From Betaproteobacteria bacterium (lineage in GTDB: Bacteria > Pseudomonadota > Gammaproteobacteria > Burkholderiales > SG8-41), in assembly GCA_900299145.1 (NCBI GenBank), contig OMIN01000015.1, positions 39,621 through 103,620 on the forward strand: a stretch of DNA of 64,000 nt, read 5' to 3'. Shown piece by piece: positions 26,508 to 33,943 of the stretch; the stretch's first letter is position 1; every line of letters begins with the position of its first letter. A model generated the notes under the pieces. It saw only the letters and a list, made by a program, of their open reading frames with translations. It had not been told where the DNA came from and made no database searches. A program made the position numbers and the translations under genes.

Positions 26508-27488
26508 CTAGTTTTCCAGCGGTATTTTCGCGCGCACGACGACATCCTTCCATTTCGCCAACTCGGCGAGGTGCCAGCGCATCATCTCATCGACAGTCCT
26601 AGTGCTGGCGCTGATGCCCAGCGAGGCAAACCGGTTTGAGGTCGCGGGCATTTCAACGATTCGTGTGATCTCCATATTCAGCCGGCGCACTATGTCGGCT
26701 GGCGTGCCGCCGACGGTGAACACAGAGAATACACCGCCCGCCGTGTAATCCAGCCCCGCCTCACGCGTTGTAGGTACCGCAGGCTGGGTGGGTGCGCGCT
26801 TCTGGCTGGTGACGGCCAACAAGCGCAAACGGCCCGCCGAGACATGCGGGGCCAGTGAGGAGTAGTCCATGATGGCGAGATCGGCTTCGCCCCTGACCAC
26901 CGAGAGTGCGGCATCACTGCCGCCCCGGTAGGGCAGATTGGTAATCCGAGTGCCGGTTTGCAACTGGAACAACACTTGCGCCAGAAACGACGAACTGCCC
27001 GCCGATGCCCCATTCAGCTTACCGGGGTTTTGCCGGGCCAGTTCGATCAATGCCGCGAGACTGCGTGCCGGCACCTGCGGGTGAATGGCAATACCATAAG
27101 GCGCATTACCCAGTTCGGCGACCGGCAACATGTCGCGCACCGGGTCGTACGGCACATTGCGCCGCAGCGCCGGGATCAACGCTACCGCGCCAGCACTGAA
27201 CAGGATTGTGTAGCCATCGGGCGCGGAGCGCGCAAGTGCTTCGATGCCGATGCGCGCATCAGCGCCAGGCCGGTTTTCGACGATGACCTGTTGCCCGAGC
27301 GCCTTCGAAAGCGGGGGCGATACGATGCGCGCCATGGTGTCGTTGGGGCCGCCCGCGGAAAACGGCACGATGGCACGCAGCATGCGCTCCGGATAGTCGG
27401 CCAGCGCGGGGCTGGCGCATAGCGCCGCGCTCACCACGGCGATCAGGAAAGGTTTCACTACAGGCAACGCCGCCGCTTTGAAACCCAT
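26508..27488 (-). CDS. Bug/TctC-family periplasmic solute receptor (5)
   Basis: About 326 residues. The signal peptide ends near CASPALA, and the core has RMLRAIVPFSAGGPNDTMAR, VENRPGADARIG and TNLPYRGGSDA in place of the usual HVPYKG. ATG at 27488 or GTG at 27491. It follows the PQQ alcohol dehydrogenase after about 6 bases and is the last gene of a cytochrome-dehydrogenase-receptor operon, so its ligand may be the alcohol or acid that operon handles (inference). Confidence 0.9.
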   Translation of the reverse strand: MGFKAAALPVVKPFLIAVVSAALCASPALADYPERMLRAIVPFSAGGPNDTMARIVSPPLSKALGQQVIVENRPGADARIGIEALARSAPDGYTILFSAGAVALIPALRRNVPYDPVRDMLPVAELGNAPYGIAIHPQVPARSLAALIELARQNPGKLNGASAGSSSFLAQVLFQLQTGTRITNLPYRGGSDAALSVVRGEADLAIMDYSSLAPHVSAGRLRLLAVTSQKRAPTQPAVPTTREAGLDYTAGGVFSVFTVGGTPADIVRRLNMEITRIVEMPATSNRFASLGISASTRTVDEMMRWHLAELAKWKDVVVRAKIPLEN

Positions 27489-27494
27489 CACGCG

Positions 27495-29144
27495 CTAATC
27501 TTTTGGCAACGCAAAAGACACCAGCGTGTTGCCAGCGGTGATCAACACATGCTGGCGACCATCGAGCATGTAGGTCATCGGTGCAGCGCCCCAGATGGAC
27601 GACCCCGTGGGGTAATGCCATAGCGGTTTGCCCTTGAGCGCGTCGTAGGCGGTGAAATTGCCTTCGTGGTCACCGGCGAACACTAGGCCCGATGCAGTCG
27701 ACATCACTCCAGCGAGCGTGGGCGAGGGGTAACGGAATTCCCACGCCCGGTTGCCGGTGCGAGGATCGATTGCACGCAGCGCGCCATAGGTGTTGCGGTC
27801 GCTCACCCGCCGCACGCCGCCGCCGACGGACGCAAGGCCGGGTATCAGATCCTGTTTTGCCGGAAAGTACGCGGCACAGGTTTCACGCGTGTTGACGAAA
27901 AAGAGACCGCGCTTGGGATCATAAGACGGCGGCTGGAAGTTGGTGCTGCCGTGGGCGTCGGGGATGCATTCCTTTTCGCCCGTGACGTTAAGAACGATGG
28001 GCCGGCCGTTGGCGTCGAGTTCACGCGCCCAGCGTTGTTCGCCGAACGGTTTACCCAACAACAGTTTTCCGTTGGTGCGGTCGATGACGTAAAAGAATCC
28101 GTTGCGATTAGCCATCATCACCACCTTGCGCGGCTGACCTCCATCGGGGCCAATGGCAACCTCACCGAGCACCGGCACATGGTTCGCATCCCAGTCGTGC
28201 AAATCATGCGGCGTGAACTGGAAATGCCACTTCAGTTGGCCGGTATCCGCATCCAGCGCCAACAACGCGCAAGTGTAGAGATTGTCGCCCTGGCGGTCTG
28301 AACCGTAGTAGTCGGGGTTGGGGTTGCCCGTGCCCCAGAAAAGCAGATTCTGTTCGGGATCGTAGGTGCCGGTCATCCACGTGCCCCCGCCACCGCGCAT
28401 GGCCGCCTCGACGTTGGGCCAGGTTTCGCTGCCGGGTTCGCCCGCGCCGGGGATGGTATTGGTGCGCCAGATGCGTTTGCCCGTTTGCGGATCGTAAGCA
28501 TCAATAAAACCGCGCGTGGTGTACTCACCGCCTGAAATGCCGACGATCACCTTGTCCTTGACGATCAGCGGCGCCAATGTGGCCGAGTAGCCGACGCGGT
28601 AATCGGCCAGCACCACGTCCCACAGCACGGCGCCGGTGCGTCTGTCCATGGCGAGCAGGTGCGCATCCAGAGTGACCATGAACAAACGGTCACCCAGAAT
28701 GGCAAAGCCACGATTGACCGGCGCCGATGCGCCATAGGTGAGATTGTTCGGCAGGTCACGCTTGTAACGCCAAAAAGGGCGGCCAGTTCGAGCATCCAGC
28801 GCCCAGGCGTAGTTGAACGATCCGGTGAGATAAAGCACGCCGTCGACGGCAATGGGCGTCGCTTCGAAGCCGCGATTTAGCGCGAGTGTCTCGGCCTGAA
28901 ACGTCCACTGCGCACTCAGGCGTTTGACGTTGTCTGGTGTGACCTGCGTCAGCGGGCTGTGACGCTGGCCGCTGTAGTCACCGGAGTACGTCAGCCAGCG
29001 TGTTGGATTTTTCAAGCCTGCCAGCAGGTCTTGCGCGGTCACCAGCGGTGTCGATGCCTGCTGGGCGGCCACGGAGGCAATCCCGATTACGGCCAGCAGA
29101 CACAAACCTGCCATCCAACCCATCGTACTCATGGCGCGTTTCAT
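27495..29144 (-). CDS. PQQ-dependent alcohol dehydrogenase with lanthanide-type Asp pair
   Basis: 549-residue periplasmic quinoprotein with a signal peptide (LCLLAVIGIASVAAQ) and an eight-bladed propeller pattern of repeated W/G motifs (LLALDADTGQLKWHF, AIDPRTGNRAWEF). The metal Glu lies in GISGGEYTTRG and the Asn in GTGNPNPDYYG. The catalytic Asp is D317 in TPHDLHDWDA; D319 two residues on is the extra Asp typical of lanthanide-using XoxF/PedH enzymes. The adjacent Cys-Cys pair of methanol dehydrogenases is absent. It lies 9 bases after the cytochrome gene, its likely electron acceptor. Confidence 0.9.
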   Translation of the reverse strand: MKRAMSTMGWMAGLCLLAVIGIASVAAQQASTPLVTAQDLLAGLKNPTRWLTYSGDYSGQRHSPLTQVTPDNVKRLSAQWTFQAETLALNRGFEATPIAVDGVLYLTGSFNYAWALDARTGRPFWRYKRDLPNNLTYGASAPVNRGFAILGDRLFMVTLDAHLLAMDRRTGAVLWDVVLADYRVGYSATLAPLIVKDKVIVGISGGEYTTRGFIDAYDPQTGKRIWRTNTIPGAGEPGSETWPNVEAAMRGGGGTWMTGTYDPEQNLLFWGTGNPNPDYYGSDRQGDNLYTCALLALDADTGQLKWHFQFTPHDLHDWDANHVPVLGEVAIGPDGGQPRKVVMMANRNGFFYVIDRTNGKLLLGKPFGEQRWARELDANGRPIVLNVTGEKECIPDAHGSTNFQPPSYDPKRGLFFVNTRETCAAYFPAKQDLIPGLASVGGGVRRVSDRNTYGALRAIDPRTGNRAWEFRYPSPTLAGVMSTASGLVFAGDHEGNFTAYDALKGKPLWHYPTGSSIWGAAPMTYMLDGRQHVLITAGNTLVSFALPKD

Positions 29145-29153
29145 ATGTGCCCC

Positions 29154-30048
29154 CTATTTGTTGCCGCGCAACGTGCTCAAGTAGCGCAACAGGTCATCCA
29201 GATCACGGTCCGCCAGCACCCGTGTGCGAAGTCCGGCATCAGCGATCGTGGTTCTTCGATGATTTCGCGCAGATCCGCTTTCGGATAGCCCTGCAATCGC
29301 TCATTGGTGTCCATGACACGAATGGAAAATGCATCGCTGCCCTTGGCTATGCCACGGATACGTTGCCCATCGGCGGTCACGAGCGTGACAGGCTTGTAGC
29401 CGGGCAGGCGCGGCATGGAATCGGGCCGGCGAATTTTGCGCGCGAGGGCATCGCGCGAGCGGCTCGCGCCAACGCGTGACAGGTCTGGCCCCAGGTACCC
29501 GCCCCGGCCTTGCACGCGATGGCACATGGTGCAGTTGTTCTGAAACAGACGCTCGCCGTTAGCCGCGTCACCGGTCATGGGCGGCGGCGGTTCCGTCGCC
29601 GCCAGTGTGCGCAGGTAAGCGAGTATCGCCCAAACCTCGGCATCCGGTATCCGCCCCGCAGGCGCTGGCGGCATGGACGTGCCGGGCAACCCTTGCCGCA
29701 CGACGCGAAACAGCCGATCGTCGGTGTAACCGTGACCCACAGCGTCGTCAGGTCCGGACCGAACACACCCTTGGCATCCATGCCATGACACTCGGCACAA
29801 ACCAGTTCGAAGCGCGCCGTGCCAAGGCGTATTGCTTGCGGATCCCCTTCGCGCGGATTTTTTGTCACAACCGGCTTGGGCGCTGGAGTTTGCGCCTGCG
29901 CGTGTGCTGTCGCGCCCATCATCAATTGGCTGATGAGCAGGGCGGCAACGGTTCTCCATGCAACTGCTGCGATATCCACGATGGCCACGCAACGGCGCTT
30001 ACGCGGCTGCGCGGCCGGAGGCCGCGCTATGACGATGGTTGTTTTCAT
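29154..30048 (-). pseudogene. Dihaem c-type cytochrome, interrupted by two apparent single-base deletions
   Basis: Begins at ATG 30048 with a signal sequence (to about residue 50, GATAHA) and the first haem motif CAECH (C84, C87, H88). Near 29735-29742 the frame shifts; the adjacent frame continues with VGHGYTDDRLFRVVRQG, second haem motif CTMCH and MPRLPGYKP. Near 29226-29230 it shifts again; the third frame ends normally (RVLADRDLDDLLRYLSTL) at 29154. Restoring one G at each point yields one uninterrupted cytochrome, probably the electron acceptor of the dehydrogenase downstream. Real inactivation and assembly error cannot be told apart here. Confidence 0.8.
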
Positions 30049-30267
30049 GTCCCTGTCTCGTCCGTCGATTGTGAATCGGATGACGCGAATGAATTCAGTC
30101 TAGCGCACCGCCGCCCCGGATTCAATGCTATGCCGTGGACGCGCCACCAATGTTTACGCGTCAACTCATGAGGCACTGGCTCACGTGAGCAGTTCACCGC
30201 GCCGGGCCGAGTGGCCGCACAGCATCGCCGTCGCAGGCAACAGCACGCGAGCTTGACGCAGCAGCGG

Positions 30268-30678
30268 CTACAGCGATGGTTTCCACACCCGCAGCGGGCA
30301 AAATGCGGCTGCGTGTGAGAAATCCTTATCGGCCGTCAACAGCGTTAATGCGTGGCGTATGCAAAGCTGTGCCAGCAAGGCGTCTATGGTGCCGAGTTGC
30401 ACGCCAGAGCGCCGGCATTGGTTGCGCAATTCGGCGGCGTCGATGTGATCCTGACGATCCGGCATCAACAGCGGCAAGGCGCTAAAGCAGTCGATGATGT
30501 CTTTGCGTGCGCGTGGCCCGGAGAACCCTTGCAGCAACTCCTGCAAAATAATGCCCGTGGTGACTACCGTATCACCGCCTTCGAGCGCCTGACGCAAGGC
30601 AAGCACCTCGGCGGCATCGGGCACCGCATCGCGCCGAAACGCCAACGACCAGACACTGGTATCGACGAAAAAATTCAC
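30268..30678 (-). CDS. vapC: VapC-type PIN-domain RNase toxin
   Basis: 136 residues. The acidic PIN active site is complete: D6 (FFVDTSVW), E47 (ILQELLQG), D99 (GTIDALLAQ) and D117 with D119 (LTADKDF). VapC toxins cut tRNA or rRNA when free of antitoxin. It lies 16 bases downstream of vapB. Confidence 0.92.
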   Translation of the reverse strand: MNFFVDTSVWSLAFRRDAVPDAAEVLALRQALEGGDTVVTTGIILQELLQGFSGPRARKDIIDCFSALPLLMPDRQDHIDAAELRNQCRRSGVQLGTIDALLAQLCIRHALTLLTADKDFSHAAAFCPLRVWKPSL

Positions 30679-30694
30679 GAACGGTCAAAAAGGG

Positions 30695-30895
30695 TCACGA
30701 GCGCGAGCGCTCTGCCTTGTAGTCAAAGGATTTATCCCATTCGAGCTTGCCCATCAAATCGAGCAAACCTTTTTGCTTGCGCCGCAGGATGAACTCCTCC
30801 AGCGCACGGGTCACCGCAGCCTTCTTGGTGCGCTCGCCGCTTACCTCAAGCGCGCGTTCAATCAGATCAGGGTCGAGAGAAAGATTGGTCGCCAT
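30695..30895 (-). CDS. vapB: VapB-type antitoxin of VapC
   Basis: 66 residues with a ribbon-helix-helix N-terminus (MATNLSLDPDLIERALEVSG) and a basic, Trp-containing toxin-binding tail (KLEWDKSFDYKAERSRS). ATG 30895 is chosen because AAGGAG sits six bases upstream; the frame runs further up without family similarity. First gene of the VapBC pair and likely its repressor. Confidence 0.9.
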   Translation of the reverse strand: MATNLSLDPDLIERALEVSGERTKKAAVTRALEEFILRRKQKGLLDLMGKLEWDKSFDYKAERSRS

Positions 30896-30961
30896 GTGTC
30901 GCTCCTTACACATGATTCTACACAACACGATCTTGGCTGGCAAAAGCAAGCAAAGCTTTCA

Positions 30962-30981
30962 TAACACATTGATTTTATTGA
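30962..30981 (+). repeat. AT-rich dispersed 20-mer, copy 8 (diverged)
   Basis: Three mismatches to consensus, clustered at positions 5-7. It abuts the stop codon of the GNAT remnant. Confidence 0.5.
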
Positions 30982-31263
30982 CTAATTTACATTACTCCTT
31001 GGGTCAGAGAATGCTTGACCGTGCGGCGCTTTTGCCATTACCAAGCAATGATTACCGGGGCCCCAATAATTGGGAACAGTTGCTATTTCTTTAAACCCCA
31101 AACCGAGAAAAAATCTAATCGTCGCAGCGTACGCGGGTCCGTCAAACGTTGTATTAGGTACAACCGAATCGGTTGTGGCCGTCCGCAAGAAGATTTCCTG
31201 TTCGGGTAACGCTATAGCGAAGAGTGCGTTCATCAAGGAGCGACCAATGCCATGGTTGTACAC
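30982..31263 (-). pseudogene. C-terminal remnant of a GNAT acetyltransferase
   Basis: 93 codons open from a GTG. It contains the acetyl-CoA loop (NHGIGRSLMNALF) and a typical GNAT end (FFLGLGFKEIATVPNYW then CLVMAKA). The N-terminal half of the fold is missing: a stop codon lies nine codons upstream in frame. It looks like a decayed or truncated gene in a lower-GC patch. Confidence 0.5.
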
Positions 31264-31371
31264 ATCGGCTTCAGCAGCAGCTTGCGGCTAAAGCAGCTGT
31301 CACCAGCATTTCAAGCCCGAATTAGCAGCAAGCAGGCGCTGACCGGCGGACGGTATCTATCGTAGTGTTTG

Positions 31372-31404
31372 CACGGCGTCCCTAAGCGGACGCCGTGTCT
31401 TTTT
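31372..31404 (+). terminator. Rho-independent terminator
   Basis: Perfect 10-bp stem (31372-31381 with 31388-31397), 6-base loop CTAAGC, then TCTTTTT. The T-tract orients it to the plus strand, although no plus-strand gene precedes it closely; on the minus strand the same hairpin lies just after the small ORF at 31404-31646 and may end that transcript. Confidence 0.7.
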
Positions 31405-31646
31405 CAGCGCTTGCTCAAGCTACAGTGTGATAGCAACCATTTCGCGATTGGTGCGGCTGCACAAAAAAGCCAATACGTGGTACTTACCCCAAGCAGCTGT
31501 GAAACCGCAGTCAGCGCAAGCACCCAGAAAGCTGGTCCCTTGGTGGACGAAAACTGCAACACCACCTGCAACGCAAACATTGGACCAGGTGTGGTCTGTT
31601 TAACGAAGAATTCTTTCGCTGCCAAGGCGATAGCAGCGACTCTCAC
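31404..31646 (-). CDS. Possible small membrane protein coupled to Bug receptor 6
   Basis: 80 codons from a GTG that overlaps the receptor's TGA (GTGA), with GGTGGAG immediately before. A long hydrophobic stretch (AFWVLALTAVSQLLG then STTYWLFCAAAPIAKWLL) could form one or two helices. It ends just before a strong hairpin. Not recognised; lower GC than its neighbours. Coupling and terminator argue for a real gene, length and missing homology against. Confidence 0.4.
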   Translation of the reverse strand: MRVAAIALAAKEFFVKQTTPGPMFALQVVLQFSSTKGPAFWVLALTAVSQLLGVSTTYWLFCAAAPIAKWLLSHCSLSKR

Positions 31647-32659
31647 TCCACCTTAATACCCGCCCCACGCACAATCTTGCCCCACTTGGCAATTTCCGAT
31701 TTCACGTAATCACCAAACTCCGCCGGTGTGTTGGTGCGCGTCTGCACGCTAAGCGATGCCAACCGGTCGGTAACCGCCTGCGCGCGCAGTGTGTCGTTCA
31801 GGCCCGCGTTCAAGCGCGTGATGATGGCGCGCGGCGTTTTGGCAGGCACGAACACGCCGTTCCATTCATACGCTTCGTAACCGGGCAGCGTGTCGGCCAT
31901 CGGCGACAGATCGGGGAATGCCGCGAGCCGCCCGCGCCCGGTGTGCGCCAGCGCGCGAATCGTTCCGGCCTTGACGGGGCCAGTGGAAGCGGCCGCGTTG
32001 CTGAAATAAAACTTGATGTGCCCGCCCGCCACGTCGATCAGCGCGGGCGCACCGCCCTTGTATGGAATATGGTTGAGTGGTATCCCCGCGCTCACCTTGA
32101 AAAGCTCCAGCGCCATGTGCTGCACGCTGCCGTTGCCGCTGGAGGCCCAGTTAAGGCCCTCTTTGGTGGATTTCGCCAGCACGATCAGCTCGGCGACGTT
32201 GGCCGCCTTGACCGACGGATGCATCACCAGCAGGTTGGGCACCACGCCCGCCAGAAACACCGGCTCAAAATCGCGCGCGGTGTCATACGGCAGCTTGGCG
32301 AACATCGACGGATTGATCGAGTGCCCCGTCGCGTCGTGCAAAATGGTGTAGCCATCTGGTGTGGCTTTGGCCACGATGGCCGTGCCAATGGTGCCCGAGC
32401 CACCACCGCGGTTGTCGATAATGAATTGGTGGCCGAAGGTTTCGCTCAGGCGCGAAAAGATCGTGCGCGAAATTGTGTCCGCGCCGCCGCCCGCCGGAAA
32501 CGGCACCACCACGCGAACTTGCCGTGTGGGGTAGTCAGCGGCTGTGGCCGGGAACGCCGCCGCGGCAATCGCGTAAAGCGCTACCTGAAGCGTTACGCGA
32601 AGCGCCAGTGCGCTGACCGCAACGTCACGGGAAAATGGCCAAAAGTGCGTTCGCCTCAT
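31643..32659 (-). CDS. Bug/TctC-family periplasmic solute receptor (6)
   Basis: 338 residues. ATG 32659 (MRRTHFWPFSRDV) is chosen for GAAGG seven bases upstream; an earlier TTG lies in the AT-rich repeat. A long signal region ends near AFPATAADYP. The core has RQVRVVVPFPAGGGADTISR, IDNRGGGSGTIG, NHIPYKGGAPA and a WNGVFVPAKTP segment. Ligand unknown. Confidence 0.92.
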   Translation of the reverse strand: MRRTHFWPFSRDVAVSALALRVTLQVALYAIAAAAFPATAADYPTRQVRVVVPFPAGGGADTISRTIFSRLSETFGHQFIIDNRGGGSGTIGTAIVAKATPDGYTILHDATGHSINPSMFAKLPYDTARDFEPVFLAGVVPNLLVMHPSVKAANVAELIVLAKSTKEGLNWASSGNGSVQHMALELFKVSAGIPLNHIPYKGGAPALIDVAGGHIKFYFSNAAASTGPVKAGTIRALAHTGRGRLAAFPDLSPMADTLPGYEAYEWNGVFVPAKTPRAIITRLNAGLNDTLRAQAVTDRLASLSVQTRTNTPAEFGDYVKSEIAKWGKIVRGAGIKVE

Positions 32660-32679
32660 GTCGTACCTTCGTAAAAAAC

Positions 32680-32699
32680 CCAATTAAAACAAATAGTTA
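32680..32699 (-). repeat. AT-rich dispersed 20-mer, copy 9
   Basis: One mismatch, at the last consensus base. It sits about 20 bases upstream of the start of Bug receptor 6, in its leader. Confidence 0.7.
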
Positions 32700-32733
32700 T
32701 TAACATCACCCAGCCGGACCGATGCGGCGCACG

Positions 32734-33702
32734 CTAATCCGATGTCGCCCCCGAACGCGCAATCAGCTTCACCGTCAGTTCCGCATCCTTGCGCAGGAAT
32801 GCCGCGAACGCCGCCGGCGTGTTGGCGATCAGTTCAAAATCCGGCAGCCGATCCATCACGGCTTTGGTGGCGATGGCACGCGCGGTCTCGGAATGCAGCA
32901 GATTGACGATAGCGGGTGGCGTGCCCGCCGGCGCGAACAAACCATACCAGCTCGACATTTCATAGCCCGCGAGGCCCGATTCCGCGAGCGTGGGCAATTC
33001 GGGCAGCACTTTGATGCGCGCGGCGGTGGTCGCGGCCAGCCCGCGCAACACGCCGCTACGGATGTGCGGCAGCGCCGTGGGCACCGACCCGAACGTCATC
33101 GTCACGTGCGCGCCCAGCACGGCGGTGGTGTACTCCGATGCGCCCTTGTACGGCACGTGCACCAGATCTACGCCCGTCATCGAAGCAAACAACGCACCGC
33201 CCAGGTGAATCGGCGAGCCAATGCCTGCCGACGCATAGGTGTACTTTTTCGGCGCGGCCTTTGCGAGCGCGATCAGTTCCTTCACGCTGTTGGCGGGCAC
33301 GCTGCGCGGCACCACCAGTATGTGCGGCAGCACCGCCACCAGCGTGACCGGCGCAAACGAATCCACCGACACCACCTTTTTGCCCGGCGACAGCGCGGGC
33401 AGCGCCGTCAAATTGTTGATCTGCACGAGCAGCGTATGGCCGTCGGGCGCGGCATTGGCCGCCAGCTCCGAACCGATGATGGTGTTGCCGCCCGCGCGGT
33501 TGTCGACAATCACGTTCTGCTTCATCGTCGCGGTGAAATGCTGGCCGAGTGCGCGCGCCAGAATATCCGTGCCGCCGCCCGCGGTGAAAGGCACAATCAG
33601 CCGGATCGGCCTGGTGGGATAGCCTTGCGCCGCAACAACGCCACTCGCCAGCAGCAATGCCGCCCACGTGGGGGTAATGAAGGCTTTCATTAAAAGTTTC
33701 AT
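32734..33702 (-). CDS. Bug/TctC-family periplasmic solute receptor (7)
   Basis: 322 residues. Signal peptide (ITPTWAALLLASGVVAAQG), then RPIRLIVPFTAGGGTDILAR, VDNRAGGNTIIG, VHVPYKGASEY and a WYGLFAPAGTP segment. Its ATG overlaps the stop of the zinc-finger gene by four bases (ATGA), and that gene follows the CbiX-ferredoxin-PCuAC fusion. The receptor is therefore the last gene of an apparent metal-related operon. Confidence 0.92.
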   Translation of the reverse strand: MKLLMKAFITPTWAALLLASGVVAAQGYPTRPIRLIVPFTAGGGTDILARALGQHFTATMKQNVIVDNRAGGNTIIGSELAANAAPDGHTLLVQINNLTALPALSPGKKVVSVDSFAPVTLVAVLPHILVVPRSVPANSVKELIALAKAAPKKYTYASAGIGSPIHLGGALFASMTGVDLVHVPYKGASEYTTAVLGAHVTMTFGSVPTALPHIRSGVLRGLAATTAARIKVLPELPTLAESGLAGYEMSSWYGLFAPAGTPPAIVNLLHSETARAIATKAVMDRLPDFELIANTPAAFAAFLRKDAELTVKLIARSGATSD

Positions 33703-33911
33703 TTGCCGCGCGACAGACGGTATTCACAATCCGGCGCGTGATTTTCCAGCCGGCCGTTGATATCCGTGGTGATGATTTTGCAGAACTTGCAGCGGTACTT
33801 GTACATCTCGCCTTCGAGATTTTCCTGCGGATACTCGATGTCGAACGCCTCGCGGTACGGCGAGCTTTGGTAATACTGATCGGCCGGGGCCGGCGTTTCC
33901 GATGGGGTCAT
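33699..33911 (-). CDS. Small zinc-finger-like protein (C-x2-C...H-x3-C)
   Basis: 70 residues. An acidic, Tyr-rich N-terminus is followed by a compact metal-binding pattern: C41, C44, H58 and C62 (YRCKFCKI and ENHAPDC). No other domain fits. Probably binds zinc or another metal, or nucleic acid. It lies 32 bases after the fusion gene and overlaps Bug receptor 7, so all three are co-transcribed. Function unknown. Confidence 0.7.
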   Translation of the reverse strand: MTPSETPAPADQYYQSSPYREAFDIEYPQENLEGEMYKYRCKFCKIITTDINGRLENHAPDCEYRLSRGK

Positions 33912-33943
33912 TGGCTTAGCTCCTGATGGGAATTATTCAAGAA

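Noticed and set aside
31369..31656. 95-codon plus-strand frame across the terminator
   Set aside because: It contains the terminator hairpin, is antisense to the more plausible coupled ORF, and has a composition unlike a protein.
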